Source: Mesodorylaimus sp. YZB2_4
Taxonomy: Eukaryota; Nematoda; Enoplea; Dorylaimida; Dorylaimidae
Assembly: GCA_030248295.1 (NCBI GenBank)
Contig: JASANH010000392.1
Location: 1 to 64,000 of the forward strand
Direction of reading: 5' to 3'
Length of the DNA stretch: 64,000 nt
Part shown: one piece after another, positions 52,845 to 64,000 of the stretch
How the letters are laid out: each line of letters begins with the position of its first letter
Numbering within the stretch: position 1 is the stretch's first letter
Notes under the pieces: model-generated
The model's input: only the letters and a program-made list of their open reading frames with translations
Databases searched by the model: none
What the model was told of the DNA's origin: nothing
Program-made: the position numbers and the translations under genes

Positions 52845-54938
52845 TTATTGATCTAGCGCTTTTCGAAAATGCACCCCCACAAGTTGTTGAACTTGTGGCA
52901 ATGTGGCTAGAGCTGATGTCTTGTATGGATTCATATTGCAAATAGTGACAGCCGGGAATGGCGATCGGTTGATTTTTAACTTAAAAGCGGAATTGATAAT
53001 AATATATATGTTGCAAAAAAATTGCAACCTCTTGCTAGATTTTCAGTGAAAGACCAACCAATCGACCTTACGTTATAATAGTCGTGAAAATTCGCGTTGT
53101 GAGTCTCTTTTGTTTTGCACACACTCTTTCAATGTATTGTTTCAGCACACACTTTCTCCGCTGGTAAAAAATTATTTTGACGTCATATCGAATTTTTTAA
53201 GTGATATGAGGTGTTGTAAGAAGAGGACATTTAGGTCTGGGCTTGAAAAACCGGGGGACGTAATGACTAGTTCTGAGAGATGGCAAAGCGAAATTAACCG
53301 TATTTCCTCGAAATTTTTCCTGGGGGAGTTATTTTTTCGAATGGGTCCCAGACAGGGGAGGATAACCAGAGGGAGGGAAAGATTTTTGGAGGGGGAGAAT
53401 GAAATTATAACTTTTTTTTTAGATTCCAGGAAGAAACTATTCTCCACATAGATATCACTTACAAAAAGAGAGACAGCCTGAAGCTTCTCAACAAGTACTG
53501 CTTACCATGTTCATTTAAATATACTCATGCTGCTTCATGCTGCTGATAACCAAATTTAATCAATAATCACGATATCTTCGTCGTTAACCTCATCTTTATC
53601 ATCTGACTCCTCAAGGGAAACATTTTCTTGCACGCTAACACTCAAAAATTCCATATTTTTCACACCGAATGATTTTGTGCGGTAATTCAAAATCGTCCAT
53701 GGGAAAGGATTTCCAGAGAGGTGAGAATAAAGCTCAATCGGGGTCTGGACGAGGGGAGAATTTCTTTGGAGGGGAAGAGGGGGGGGGGGGGGGGGAAGAT
53801 TTCGAGGAAATATGGTATCATGCATTGCTCTTTGCACGTCAAGAGCTCTTGTAAAGGCCTTCATAAAAGCGAGGTCTGGCGATGAGGCAACAAATTTTTT
53901 GTAGTCAGATGTGCTCCTCCCTTTTTTTCTATTCATTTATTCTGGGCTTGAATCATCACCTTCTGACGGTACCGGGTTGGCTAAAGGTGCTCGCGAATGT
54001 TAAATGACTATGATTTGCAAGTTTTTTAAAATTTTAAATTTTATGAACGAAAATTGAGCGTCGTACTCTAAAAGTCTGGGATTTTCAAATCTCGCGGTTT
54101 TTATTCGTCTTTGCTTAAAGCCATGCTCTGAGTGCTGACAATGGGATGTAATTATACATCACGAAAAAACCTGCTACATGCATGTTCCGCTTCGGCGCCC
54201 TTTCAAAAAAAGTAAATCCTAGACTTTGTGCTGTACAATGCTCAAGTCTCGTTTCACAACATAGCCAAACACTTATGCGCATTCGATTTTCCTGATCGCG
54301 AGTCGATCTCGCGAGTGGACTCGCGATTAGAAAATCACGAGTGATCGACTCGCGATCAGTCGCGTGATTGCTAATCATGCGTGATAGGCAGAAGCCTAAC
54401 ACACCAGGCCGCGAGTCCCCAACCCATATTACTGCAGACAGTCACCAGTTAAGCTTACATACCTGCGGCTGAAACATCAACCTGGAGGTTTGACCTCGTT
54501 CCCAGGGCCGGAGAAAAATTCAACCTTCCGCTACTAATCGCCCTATGGCACACTCTAGATGAGAGTAACTCTCATCTAATCGTCGACCTCGTAGCTTTTC
54601 CGAGAACGTGGGCGGGCCCAATTTTAGAGGGTTGCTTTCACTTCCCAAGAAATCAGCATCTCGTAGCCTGCTTTTATTATTCTGGCAAAGCTCACAGCGT
54701 TTGAGGTTACCTTCGCAATCAAGCTTATCACGTTTAACTCTTCAGTACTTACTTTTGTCACAACCGTGGTCTCATTGGTTAAATATCTGAAAACCAAAAC
54801 TGATGTGAAATAAAGTACTGCTACAACTGCAGCGACAGTAATAGTTGACCAAAACACTCGCGATTTCACTGTTTTTGCTTTTATGGCAGAATTCAAGGGG
54901 TCGATTGATGTGTATTCATGTTTCGTATGCATCCTCAA
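52845..54938 (-). CDS. DEG/ENaC channel N-terminal exons
   Basis: Exon 54,938-54,753 (62 codons) starts with a short cytoplasmic tail, then S-R-V-F-W, a transmembrane helix at residues about 31-52 and F-R-Y-L-T-N-E-T. It ends exactly at a GTAAGT donor. The next exon (from 52,979) continues in the same phase with R-S-P-F-P-A-V-T-I-C-N-M-N-P-Y, the signature just outside the first membrane helix of degenerin/epithelial sodium channels. The intron is 1,773 bp and holds a SINE and repeat R1. After P-Q-V-Q-Q-L the frame runs into a stop at 52,845. Instead of the cysteine-rich channel ectodomain, the next recognisable domain is a C-type lectin. The second membrane helix is not in the window. It is either a chimeric gene or a truncated channel next to a lectin gene. 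Confidence 0.7.
53172..53974. other. Intronic sequence with poly-G tract
   Basis: Within the channel intron a 17-G run lies near 53,768-53,786. The overlapping open frames (53,172-53,451 and 53,556-53,936) lack recognised domains. A GGGGAGAAATTTTTTGGAGGGG-like purine-rich character recurs at 53,330-53,420 and 53,750-53,800. Confidence 0.4.
53975..54115 (+). repeat. Dispersed repeat R1, copy 2
   Basis: The counterpart of 12,895-13,075, same orientation. It lies directly left of the SINE copy at 54,225. Confidence 0.5.
54225..54420 (-). repeat. tRNA-headed SINE, copy 2
   Basis: The counterpart of 19,030-19,225. The head reads GGCCTGGTGTGTTAGGC on the minus strand and the tail carries the same GCCAAACACTTATGCGCATTCGA word on the plus strand. 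The B-box region is expanded into GCGAGTCGATC-type repeats. It lies in the DEG/ENaC intron. Confidence 0.6.
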
Positions 54939-55551
54939 ACTGGTAGCACGGAGGAATACCGTGAGGTCCCGCGAACCCGACTAGGTTTTTACAACTTAAG
55001 GAAGGAAGACTGAATCGATTTGCGATGGAAATATTTATATCCAGTCGAACACAGTCGACCAATCACCATGCAAGGTTCTCCTTGTCATTTAGTTGGTGTC
55101 GAAGAAGCTCGTACCTGAATGGTTCGAACCTCACGAAACTTCGTTCGGAAAAGCCCCTCCCTTTTCTTCAAGAAACGATTGTATGATTTTTGAACTGATC
55201 GCGAAGAACAGCTCCCAGCTCAAAAGGGCGTTAATTATTGGGCGCTCTCGGCAGAATGTTCATGTCATCAGAAATTTTTAAACCGAAAACGCCAATTGTA
55301 ACTTAGTTTTATACCCAGCGAGCACGTTTCTATCAAGGAGCAGAATAAAAATGGCTGAAGTTTGTTTCGGGTACAGTGCATACAGGCTGAATGGTGGAAT
55401 GTAGCTTAGGCTCGTGTAGAAAAAACTGAGTTGAGAGGCTGAAAGTAGAATGCAAATCATGGAAATGATGACGCTAACTAGTCAATGGGGTGCAAATTCT
55501 AGTGAGCTTGAAAATGTACATTGGTTTTTTCTGTAGTGTAGAGCTGTTCTA
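54939..55551. other. Upstream flank of the channel gene
   Basis: Probable promoter region of the minus-strand channel exons. A TATTTATATCC box lies near 55,031, about 95 bp upstream of the start codon, though its orientation relative to the gene is ambiguous. No gene recognised. Confidence 0.3.
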
Positions 55552-55734
55552 TTAAATTTTCTCATCAGGATGCACATTGGCGTGGATTATCAGAATATTT
55601 TCTGACCCCGCTCTCCAGACACTCATATCCACTGTAGACCCATCTGAGAGCTGCATGAGCCAAGTACGGTACTCATGTTTGCTTGGGACAGAAAACAGCC
55701 AAAGCGGGACAGTTTTACGAAACATTATTTTCAT
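55552..55734 (-). pseudogene. Possible C-type lectin domain fragment
   Basis: After an AG acceptor-like ATCAGACAG, the frame reads W-L-M-Q-L-S-D-G-S-T-V-D-M-S-V-W-R-A-G-S-E-N, which fits the central 'W-x-D-G-S-x-x-x-x-x-W-x-x-G-x-x-N' loop of C-type lectins. Its cysteines are not visible and no neighbouring lectin exons were found. With two other lectin fragments nearby it may belong to a local lectin cluster. Confidence 0.35.
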
Positions 55735-57051
55735 CTGTCTGATTTGCTAAGAAACCCTAAGTAATGGCCTTTAAGCTACATGCATTCAGACCTGAGACAT
55801 GTATGGATTATGATAAGACGCGCCTCTGCGCGCAATTATTATCTCGCGTTATGATTCTCACCCGCTTGCAAACATATTCAGGCTGTATATTAAATATGAC
55901 ATACCTTTCCAAAGCAAAAGGTGCTAGCGGATATGCGTGGTTATAGTTGATACTTTAAAAAAAAATGCAAGCAGAGGACGAGGAAATCTTTTGCGCAAAA
56001 CACCTTATAGTGCATGTCTACTTGATTTCTAGACCTTGCCCTCTAATTCAGACATACACACATATATCAGGTTTTCACGCGATGTGACGATGATGAAAAA
56101 ACTGTACTGTTTGAAAAAAGCCTTTTTGGGAATCAATCTAGAACGTCTCTTGGTCGCATCAAAATGGAGAATTCTCTCACCTGGGAACATCTCTCGACCC
56201 CACTCCGAGATCAATCCCTGAACCGTTTTCGCGAAAAGAGATGCAAGGTCTAAAAAGAATGAATACGATTCTAAGACGGTGGTGCGACCAAATGGCAATA
56301 TCGGACTTGAAACCATTCGGTCCTGAAATCATTCTCGCTCCTACTGATCCATGCACTACACCTCCCAAACTGGCACACGCGCTTGAGTTGCATTGTAGAT
56401 CTTAATTAGCGCATGATATAGTACACTAAAAAAATGGCTGAATAGATTTACTTCGGGCTGAAGTAAGATGAATGAAATGAGAGCTCAAAACGATTAATAT
56501 CAACTACTTTCTCACTGGAGTCATATTATTTAAAGAAACATTCAGTATAGCTGTTAATGAACGTCCCATGGGCACACTGCCGGCTACAGGCACATGTTAC
56601 AGAGTAGCAGTCTCCAACCGCTGGTTGTCTAAGACTGATGACACATCAACCCGAAAGGTTAACTACGTTCCACTTGTGCCAATCGCTCGGCACACTGCCG
56701 TCTCCAGGCACATGTTACAGGACTCACAGGATTCTGTTCAGCTCCCAACGACAGCAAAGACGTTCAATCTTTTAAAACGTATGGCTCATTCGAGGCCCCA
56801 AGTACTCACTTTATGTAACTGGAATGTCATTCACGAAGAATACCATCGACTTGATTGACTATTATTTGAAAAGAGTGTTCCATCCCTGAATTCCTTGTCC
56901 CGCTCTATTTTGCTTTGATACAAAACTATTTTGCTTTGATGTCATGGATATTCGATTTTTAAAAAGCTCTAGAGTAAAACGTTTCGAATGACCAGAGTGA
57001 AATTACAACTTACTTTTCGCCTGGAAGAATTAGGTCAGTCTATATGTGAGG
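55735..57051. other. No identifiable gene; short local repeat
   Basis: The phrase GGGCACACTGCCG(G)CT followed by CAGGCACATGTTACAG occurs at 56,568-56,600 and again at 56,688-56,720, a small tandem duplication. Open frames (56,029-56,316 and 56,568-56,858) show no domain. Confidence 0.4.
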
Positions 57052-58535
57052 TTAGACCTCTCCAACAACTCCAAGAACTGAAGTAGTAGCCACTCCCACA
57101 ACTCCGACAAGCACAGCAACCATTCCCACAACGTCAACAAGCTCATCGGCTGCTACTACAACTTTGACAAGAACATCGGCCAGTACCATGGCTTCGGCAG
57201 GCACAACAACCAATCCCAAATTTTCGACAGCAACAGTAGCTACTCTCCTAACTTCGACAAGCACAGCACCAAGTCCCGCAACGTCAACAAGCTCATCGGA
57301 TGGTACTACAGCTTCGACAAGCATAGAAACCACTCCCACAACTTCAGCAAGCACATCGGCCAGTACTTTGGCTTCGGCAGGCACAACAATCAATCGCACA
57401 TTTTCGACAACTTCAATGACCACTCCAACAACCCAAACAACTTCGGCAATCAATTCCACAATTTCGACAAGCAGAGCAACCAGTTCCACAACTTTAGAAA
57501 GTACAGCAACCGCTCCTACAACTTTGACAAGCAAACCAACCACTTTTACAACTGCGACAAACACATTGGCCGGTACTACAACTACAATAAGTGGAGCGGC
57601 TAGCACCACGAATTCGACAAGTGTAGCGGCCATTACCACGACTGCAACACCCACAGTAACTGCTTTAACACCTCTAACAGGTACAGTAAGCAGCCCCACA
57701 ACTTCAAAAAGCACTGTTTTCACTGCACCAGCTTCAGCAAGTACACTGATCATGCATGCAACTCCTGAGAGCGCTGTTATCATCACAACACCTGCAACAT
57801 TCACACTAACCACCCTGATAAGTCCAGCGAATACTAGCACAACGACGATAGCTTTAACAATTATATCACCCACTCCCACATACTTAACAAACATTGGGGC
57901 TTTCACAGCAGCTCAAACAAGTGCACCAATCACTCCTGCAATTTTAAAAAGTATTGATACCTCCACAAGTACTTTAACAAAAGACCACTTCACTTTAACA
58001 GCTCCAACAAGTTTTGTCACCTCTACAGCGGCCGTTTCGACAGCTTTGAATACCACCTTAAAAGTTCAGCCAGATCCGACTAGTGTGGTTACCACTTCAC
58101 AGAATATGACAAGTATCGCCATCACTGCAGCTACCACTTAAAAAACTTTAACTAATGATGAACCCACATTGACAGCTTCTCCTAATTTTGTAACAGCCTT
58201 AAAATTTTCGTTAATTAAGTCAACCATTCCAGCCACTCTTGCCATTCCGACAAATACTCATACTACTATAAATTTTTCAAACAATTTAACAATGATTCTA
58301 AATACATCGTACAATCTAAATACACTCGTTTCACCAACAATGACACTAATCACAGCCGATGAGAGTGTATCAACTAATAATAATGAAAACACACCTGCAG
58401 CGAATAGAAAAACTGTGGAACCTATTGCTCCTACACCAGCGTCCTCAATCATGTCGACTTTCTTGAATGCAATCCGAACAGAAACCGAGATTTCTGAAGC
58501 TGCTTCGCCAACTTTATCAAGCAGGGGGCAGTAGT
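57052..58535 (+). pseudogene. Inverted partial copy of the Thr/Ser-rich mucin region
   Basis: The plus strand encodes a Thr/Ser-rich protein segment matching, with many small differences, the minus-strand region at 49,440-51,750. Shared words include S-T-L-I-M-H-A-T-P-E-S-A-V-I, N-F-V-T-A-L and E-A-A-S-P-T-L-S-S in the same order. The segment corresponding to about 49,510-50,480 is largely missing here, and stops interrupt it at 58,139 and 58,532. It is followed by a C-type lectin fragment rather than preceded by one. Confidence 0.75.
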
Positions 58536-58684
58536 GGCTCAAATCTATACCAACAGCAGATATGACAAGATACTGGGCTCGAATGTAAGATTTGTTTCAG
58601 GTTCTTCGACACTTTCTTTCGAAGATAATCAGACGATGAGGAACATTTTACGCTTTCAGATCATAGCTGCATGGCACTTTTTGG

Positions 58685-58935
58685 CACTCTGACGTCAGGA
58701 TGGCAAACCTGGTGTATCATGCCTAGTCACAAATAATACCACGTTTTTGTACGAGCTGTAACGACGCCCACACGCAAATTAAGGCTGGCAATACATGCAT
58801 CAGATACCATATGAGCAGCCATCATAATATTGGCGGGGAATACTGCATGACTCTGAGGTCTGCCGGAACCATCGAAGATGTCCAGTGTAGCTTTTCACAC
58901 CTGCCATTGGGCCAGTTTTCGAGTAAGCATCAAAA
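58685..58935 (+). pseudogene. C-type lectin domain C-terminal fragment
   Basis: Read across two frames, this matches the second exon of the lectin/PAN gene: G-K-P followed by V-T-N-N-T-T-F, then G-G-E-Y-C-M-T-L-R-S and D-V-Q-C-S. The frame changes between the two halves (stops near 58,760). No PAN domain follows. Its place just after the mucin-like copy suggests the ancestral gene had a lectin domain after the Thr-rich region too. Confidence 0.6.
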
Positions 58936-61339
58936 GTTGCTGCAATATGTCTTCCAGGTCCACGGGGTGGATTCAGAACAGCCGCTCGGGTCAGAAAATT
59001 TTTTGAGTCTGGAGGCTCGAAAAATGTCCGAACGGGAAATTGGACTTCAAAAATTTTGCATGCGTCGGACTTGGAAAATTTTAGGTGGCTCGCTTGAAGT
59101 AGACTAGTACCACTTTCTGACTAATAAGGGTGGACTATGCGGGTTATGGGTTAGGGTGAACAACCAAGAAACGCGACCAGTACGCTCGATCAGGATCCCA
59201 AGAATGCTTGTAACAACTTGAAGAAGTGGTCTTGCAAGTTTTGGGTGGAGGAACAGTAGGACACCAACCGTGACGCAGAAACATTGAGGTGCAGGGGAGG
59301 TCGGGTTGCATGGACAATATATCGATACTCTATGCATACAATGCTGTTGTTTTAACAGTCGAGCTATATCGTCGCGTGCATTGTCGCCGATGATGCCGTC
59401 CCAGTCCTCAAAACTGATCTCCTCATCGCCAGTCAAGTCGCTAGCGCCTATTCGATCGCCCACGTCTCGTCCCATTTGTTTCTCTTTGCTGAGTCAGCGA
59501 ATAATAAGCGTAGCTCATCGCTTCGCTCACCAATCGCCTCGGCAAAATCGATAATGGGAGAACAAAGCAAGAGATTCAAGTGATATTTATTCAGCAAGCG
59601 GATGAGGAGAAATAAGTAATGAGTGTCATGTCTAAATTTAAAGTGTGTATTGTGAATGTACCAAGCTAAATCATAACAGAGAGTTTCATGTAGGCGACAC
59701 GGCTAACAGCAAGTAAAAACCTAGCTATGGTTGGTGCCGCTGATTGTAAATCAAGTCAACGTCCAGGCGCCCGCGTTTGCTCTTTCATACTGGGCCATCG
59801 ACTAGTTTTGCGTGCCATCGCTCACGAACACCCCTCGCGAATCGATGAGTCAAACGAGGTAATGTGGACTTGGACGTTCAGTACATGGGCATCGTCTGCT
59901 ACTCTAAAATATTTGCCTGTAGCTAGGTTCCGGATTGACGATCTCCTTGTTGTTCTGCTGAGCTGGGAGCGAAATTTTTCCCTATTTCATGCTGGATACA
60001 AGGGCCAACCGATTAGTGATAATTACCGTGTGTGTGAGCATCAGTCAAACGAGCTCGACGCTGACTGCTGTGGTGGCAGGTTGAAATTCATTTTTGGCTC
60101 GAAGATTCGACGGCTCGTCAAGGTGCTCCTCGCCTCCGCTGTCATCGTTTAAAATCGCCAGAATATCAAACACTCGATACGTAGCAAAATGCTAATAAAT
60201 CGAGTAACAATTAGTGAGCGCGGGGATAGAAACAGACAACTGACAACAAGACAGGAGGATTGCTGTAGGCACCTGACTTATTGGTTAACTTGTGCCCTAA
60301 GCACCAGTAACAACTTCCTATTCGCTTGCGCGGCACGATCGAACTTGACCTAAACAGTTGTCCCAAAAATACATGGGCGCTAAAGCACCGCGACCTCGCT
60401 TGAATTTTCCCCCATGTTTATATCTGGTTTTAAGACAACTTTTCGTTTTCGTGCCGGCTCCTACGATACCCGTGTTATACGCAGTCATATGCTACAACAC
60501 GCGAAAACTAGTTGTCCTGAACAAAGTCGTCCTGCGAAATGACCTAAATGAGTCGACTTGTCCTGGCTTTAATGCAACGAGCCCCTACTCAGACATTAAC
60601 AGGACACTTAAAAACTTTCTGACCTGACCGTTGACCTGCGAGAAATTGTAAGATTTCTGACTCTGACTTTAACATTGATCGGATACAAAATTTTGATTCT
60701 AATTGGTGCCAGTAACGAAGCTGTGTTTGCAATTTTTTCAAGAAATTTTACCACAGCTGACAATTTCCTGGCATTACGTTAAATTTCACGTCCAGCTAAA
60801 GAAACTGAATTTTTATCATGCCTGGAAAGATATGCAAAGTTGTTTTCACGGCTTTGGGAAAACTAGAGAAACTGACACCCATTGAAAATCAAACATTGCT
60901 CTCATCTACACAACTGCCGCGCCATGAATAGGCGGAGAACTGCTAGTGCTTACTGCGTTTATAGCGTTATCCGCGTCTTCCACGGCGCCTAGCTAGTGTT
61001 GGGTAGGTAAAACAGATAATAAGACATCCAAAGTGAAGACATCAGTTTCCACTCTAGCGCCAGATAGTTTTGACGTGAGGCTTCAGAAAGTGCAACTTCC
61101 CGCGTTCAGATAAAAGGCTCCAGCTTTCCCATAAACTCAGCCTGCTCCGCCGGTTCTTAGATATGCAAAGGAAGCTATCAGATGTTTTTATTGATTTGGG
61201 CTAATAAATTAAAGGTATTCTTATGCGAAGAGGCGTCTCCATCAGAGAGTAGACACGTCATATCAGACAGTGCTTACCAGATCGAAAGTAAACACCAAGC
61301 AATTATTGCTGTCTTTGCAACAGTGTGCCTGCTTACGAC
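58936..61339. other. No identifiable gene
   Basis: Several open frames were considered (59,104-59,475 minus; 59,727-60,152 plus; 60,358-60,627 plus). None shows a domain I can name. The minus frame at 59,475 begins with an acidic E-I-S-F-E-D-W segment of EF-hand flavour, but without a complete calcium loop. Confidence 0.35.
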
Positions 61340-61860
61340 CAGCCAACCAGCCAACTAGACGCACAATGCTCCAGGACCATTCTCGCCGGCTAATAACTCG
61401 AGAACGGTTCGAGAAAATTTCTGATTTTCCGCACACTTTGCAGAATAGGCCGGGTCTACAATCTTGCCAATCTTCATCAGAATCCAGCTCGCCGTCGTCA
61501 CGTTCCAGAACACGCGATTTCTTGTTAAGGGGGGGGGGGGGGGGTAAAGACGAGGAGGAGGAGGATCAACATCAGCCTGGAGCAAAAACTAGGGGTCGTA
61601 CAGTTGTAAATTTTAGTTTTTTTTTGTCAGCTCCAGCCTCCGGAATCTGCCTTTTGATATTCATTTTCTGAAAGCATCAATTCCTGGAAAGTTATTCCCA
61701 GAAATAGTCCCTTTTTGGCCTTTTTTATCCGTCGCTCGTCAGCTGCTAGACAGATTTCGTCAAAAATGAAAACGATAGCAGACCTGACCTATCTTGCGAA
61801 GCTTGCAAAAAACAAAGTTTTTGGTTAGTCCGTTCTTAAGTTATCGATTTTTAAAAATAT
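61340..61860 (+). repeat. Dispersed repeat R2, copy 2 (with poly-G run)
   Basis: The counterpart of 29,190-29,800 with a 17-18-G run near 61,529-61,546, GACGAGGAGGAGG and GACCTATCTTGCGAAGC near its end. Confidence 0.75.
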
Positions 61861-61929
61861 TTCGTTCAGAGTTGAGCGTCTCCTCCCGCTGCAAGGGCAG
61901 TTAGATGACGTAAAAGAGGGCCCATATGT

Positions 61930-62015
61930 CCGAGTTTGTATAGCTCAGTCGGTTCAGAGTTTATTTCGATACTACGAGGTACGCGATTCGACTCATTCAC
62001 TGAAGTGAATTTTTG
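61930..62015 (+). repeat. tRNA-like sequence
   Basis: TATAGCTCAGTCGGTTCAGAG resembles a tRNA D-arm/A box, followed about 40 bp later by GCGATTCGACTC, a B-box-like word. The acceptor and anticodon stems do not pair convincingly, so it is probably a tRNA pseudogene or SINE head. Confidence 0.45.
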
Positions 62016-64000
62016 TTTTGTTTTTTCCGCGTGGCAGAGGTACAATGTTGAAGGGCCTGCTTTCTTGTGATGCTAGCGAATTTAAAAAAAACCTCAAAAT
62101 GAATAATACGGCGTTTTTTCGGCGCAATTAATTATCTTTGTACGCGCAGTAGGTCTTCTGTAGAATAGTGGAGAATTCATAGGTCAAATCATGCTGTGGC
62201 CCTGATTCACAAGCGGAAGGACAAGCTTGATGCTGATAGGAAGCGTTTTCGAAAAGTAACAGCTTGGATGGCCTGCTTACTTTGTGCTAATGTTAAATTG
62301 GAGATAAAGAAGTTTAAAATGACCAATATGGCACATTTTTCAGCTCTAGCCATGATCTCTGCGCGCGCAGCAGGCATCTGCTACGCTGTAGTGAGCAACT
62401 CTTCAATTAGAACATCCAGGAGCTCAGTTTTACCATGGCACTGAGAACCTTGGCTGACGCTTCCATCAGTGGCACAGAACCGGCCATTAAAAATTTCGAT
62501 TCGCTTTCCTAATGGAAAAACATTGTCACTACACCAACAATTTCTGCTAATGTTCTCAATGTACCCTAGACGACCAAAAGTTACAGCCGCAAGAATTTCA
62601 TTGTTAGCTTCACTCCGCTCAGCCACAGCAACAAGATAATTATTCATAGTTAAAGAGTTTTCGTCGTCAAGAGTTCGCACCATAATTTATCCAAGAGGAG
62701 ACATATTGATTTTTCTGCTATTGACGTAAGAGAATTTAGTCAGTCTGATCTCGGAAAAAGTGTCACACAGAAGCCTACGATCGTGTGCATATTCTGGAAG
62801 CTAAATTTTCTAAACTGAGCAAAGCAAAAATAAAAATGGCTTAGACTGGTTTTCTGATCGATAATGCATTGATCGTTTGCGGATTGTATTGGAAGAGAGA
62901 ACTCTGTGCCTTCATTCCATCAATTTAAGCTGGGATCCTCAGAGAGAAAATACTAATCACCCTAGCTCCGATTAGCTGCTAGATCTCTAAAAAGGAATGC
63001 ATGAACAATTAAAGTTATATATCTTTCCCAATTGACACTGGCAAGATGCATAAAACTAACGTTTTCGATGACAACCCCGTTTTTATTCAGCACAACCGTA
63101 GGGTCACACTAAAAGCGGCTCTCTCTCGCTCCACACCGTAGACCTCGAGGATGGTGCCAACCCGTTGCCTGATCCTTTCGCATTCGCTCTGAAAAGCTTA
63201 CAAGCTGAAGAAGTCCACAAGATGTCAACCTTTTTCTTCCCTTTTATCCATTGACATCTTTCTCAATATATGGATATGGATATTGATTTCTTCATCCATA
63301 TCTCTTAAAAATATAGATATCAAACCTATATACATATATAGGTATATATCTTTTTTCTAAGTCATATCTACAGTAATCCATAGAAAAAAGCGGAAAATTG
63401 CAAGTTGTATAGCGGTGAAATTACTGTCCTGTGTCATCAAGAAGAGAGAAATCAGCAGAAAATATTCCAGTCAGTAAATGTTATACCGTTTAGAAATCAT
63501 GGAAAACTCAGTTTGTAATGCGTAGGTGTTGAGAAAAATTCAAGCAATAACTGACGTTCTTTATCTACAGAATGACGTATAACGTGCTTTTATGGCCTCA
63601 AGAAGGCAATCAAGTTTCAGTTCATTGTTGTAGATGAGGAGTGTCCTACATTGTCAGTCAAGTACTGTTCCATGCTCCTGGTTGATGTCTTTTTTGTCCC
63701 CTCCTTCGATTGTTCTTTGGTAGACAGATGTAGACATGAAAGTGTTAGCCTCACGCCTAATGCTTTTGTTGCGTAGACTGGTAGCCAGCCATTAAGCAGC
63801 TTGGCACAGGGTGTTCGATTTTCTCCTTGAGGAAGTGAAATACGAAAAACTTTATCCTGACTAACATAGCAGTGCCTTGACTGTATAAAGATATCCGCAG
63901 CGCTGTTATGACTGCCAAGTTTTGTCTAAGACACCAGGGTAGTTAGGGATTAGACATTAGAACATACCCGCTGAAACATGTCGAAACCAAGATATTTTAT
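62016..64000. other. No identified gene; one plausible unknown ORF and an AT-rich palindromic tract
   Basis: A 100-codon minus-strand frame (62,381-62,683) has protein-like composition with four cysteines but no motif I recognise. At 63,255-63,370 GATAT/ATATC words form an imperfect palindromic run (TATATACATATATAGGTATATATC). The remainder to the window end is anonymous. Confidence 0.35.

Noticed and set aside
59104-59475. EF-hand protein
   Set aside because: Only a vague acidic D-x-x-x-x-E-I-S-F-E segment. The calcium-binding loop spacing is incomplete.
61930-62015. Functional tRNA gene
   Set aside because: The D-arm and T-arm words are present but stem pairing is poor and the anticodon loop is not clear.

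Overview
This is animal nuclear DNA, gene-poor and packed with transposon remains. It contains spliced fragments of metazoan families (DEG/ENaC channel, C-type lectin, PAN/apple domain, rhodopsin-like receptor, tyrosine phosphatase, DNMT1-type methyltransferase, cyclophilin). Its mobile elements are also typical of animals: a Polinton/Maverick, BEL/Pao, Ty3/gypsy-like gag, Mutator-like elements (MULEs), PIF/Harbinger, a tyrosine-recombinase element and tRNA-headed SINEs. Introns can be short (about 60 to 70 bp), with GTAAG-type donors and TTTTCAG-type acceptors. That and the protein families make a nematode or a related small invertebrate my best guess, but this is inference.

Layout. 1-5 kb: two head-to-head BEL/Pao pieces and LTR-like sequence. 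5.4-6.4 kb: a receptor gene and a broken paralogue. 8.3-9.9 kb: a MULE transposase with SWIM and PHD zinc fingers. 10.5-12.8 kb: a MULE inserted in a retrotransposon gag gene. 14.2 kb: a cyclophilin 3' end. 15-15.9 kb: a long hairpin-forming inverted repeat. 16.9 kb: a MITE with a perfect 9-bp target duplication. 17.1-19.9 kb: decayed DNMT1 and tyrosine phosphatase fragments with a SINE between them. 22.7-23.5 kb: a Harbinger transposase.

24,900-35,841: one Polinton whose ends I can place exactly (6-bp duplication GATATG, inverted repeats of about 0.9 kb). It keeps a broken major capsid gene, an intact packaging ATPase and two tiny candidate genes. Later insertions fill the rest: a MULE, an inverted-repeat element and two dispersed repeats.

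36.7-37.5 kb: a spliced C-type lectin/PAN gene. 38.7-40.8 kb: a tyrosine-recombinase transposon gene. 42.4-44.2 kb: a gag gene split by repeats. 46.2-48.8 kb: a third MULE. It abuts a threonine-rich, C-type-lectin-bearing mucin-like gene that runs to 52.65 kb and is preceded by DEG/ENaC exons up to 54.9 kb. Part of the mucin region is repeated in inverted orientation at 57.05-58.5 kb, followed by another lectin fragment. 58.9-64 kb: mostly anonymous sequence plus one dispersed repeat.

Most coding copies carry stops, frameshifts or deletions. The likeliest working host genes are the lectin/PAN gene, the receptor, and possibly the channel/lectin/mucin locus.
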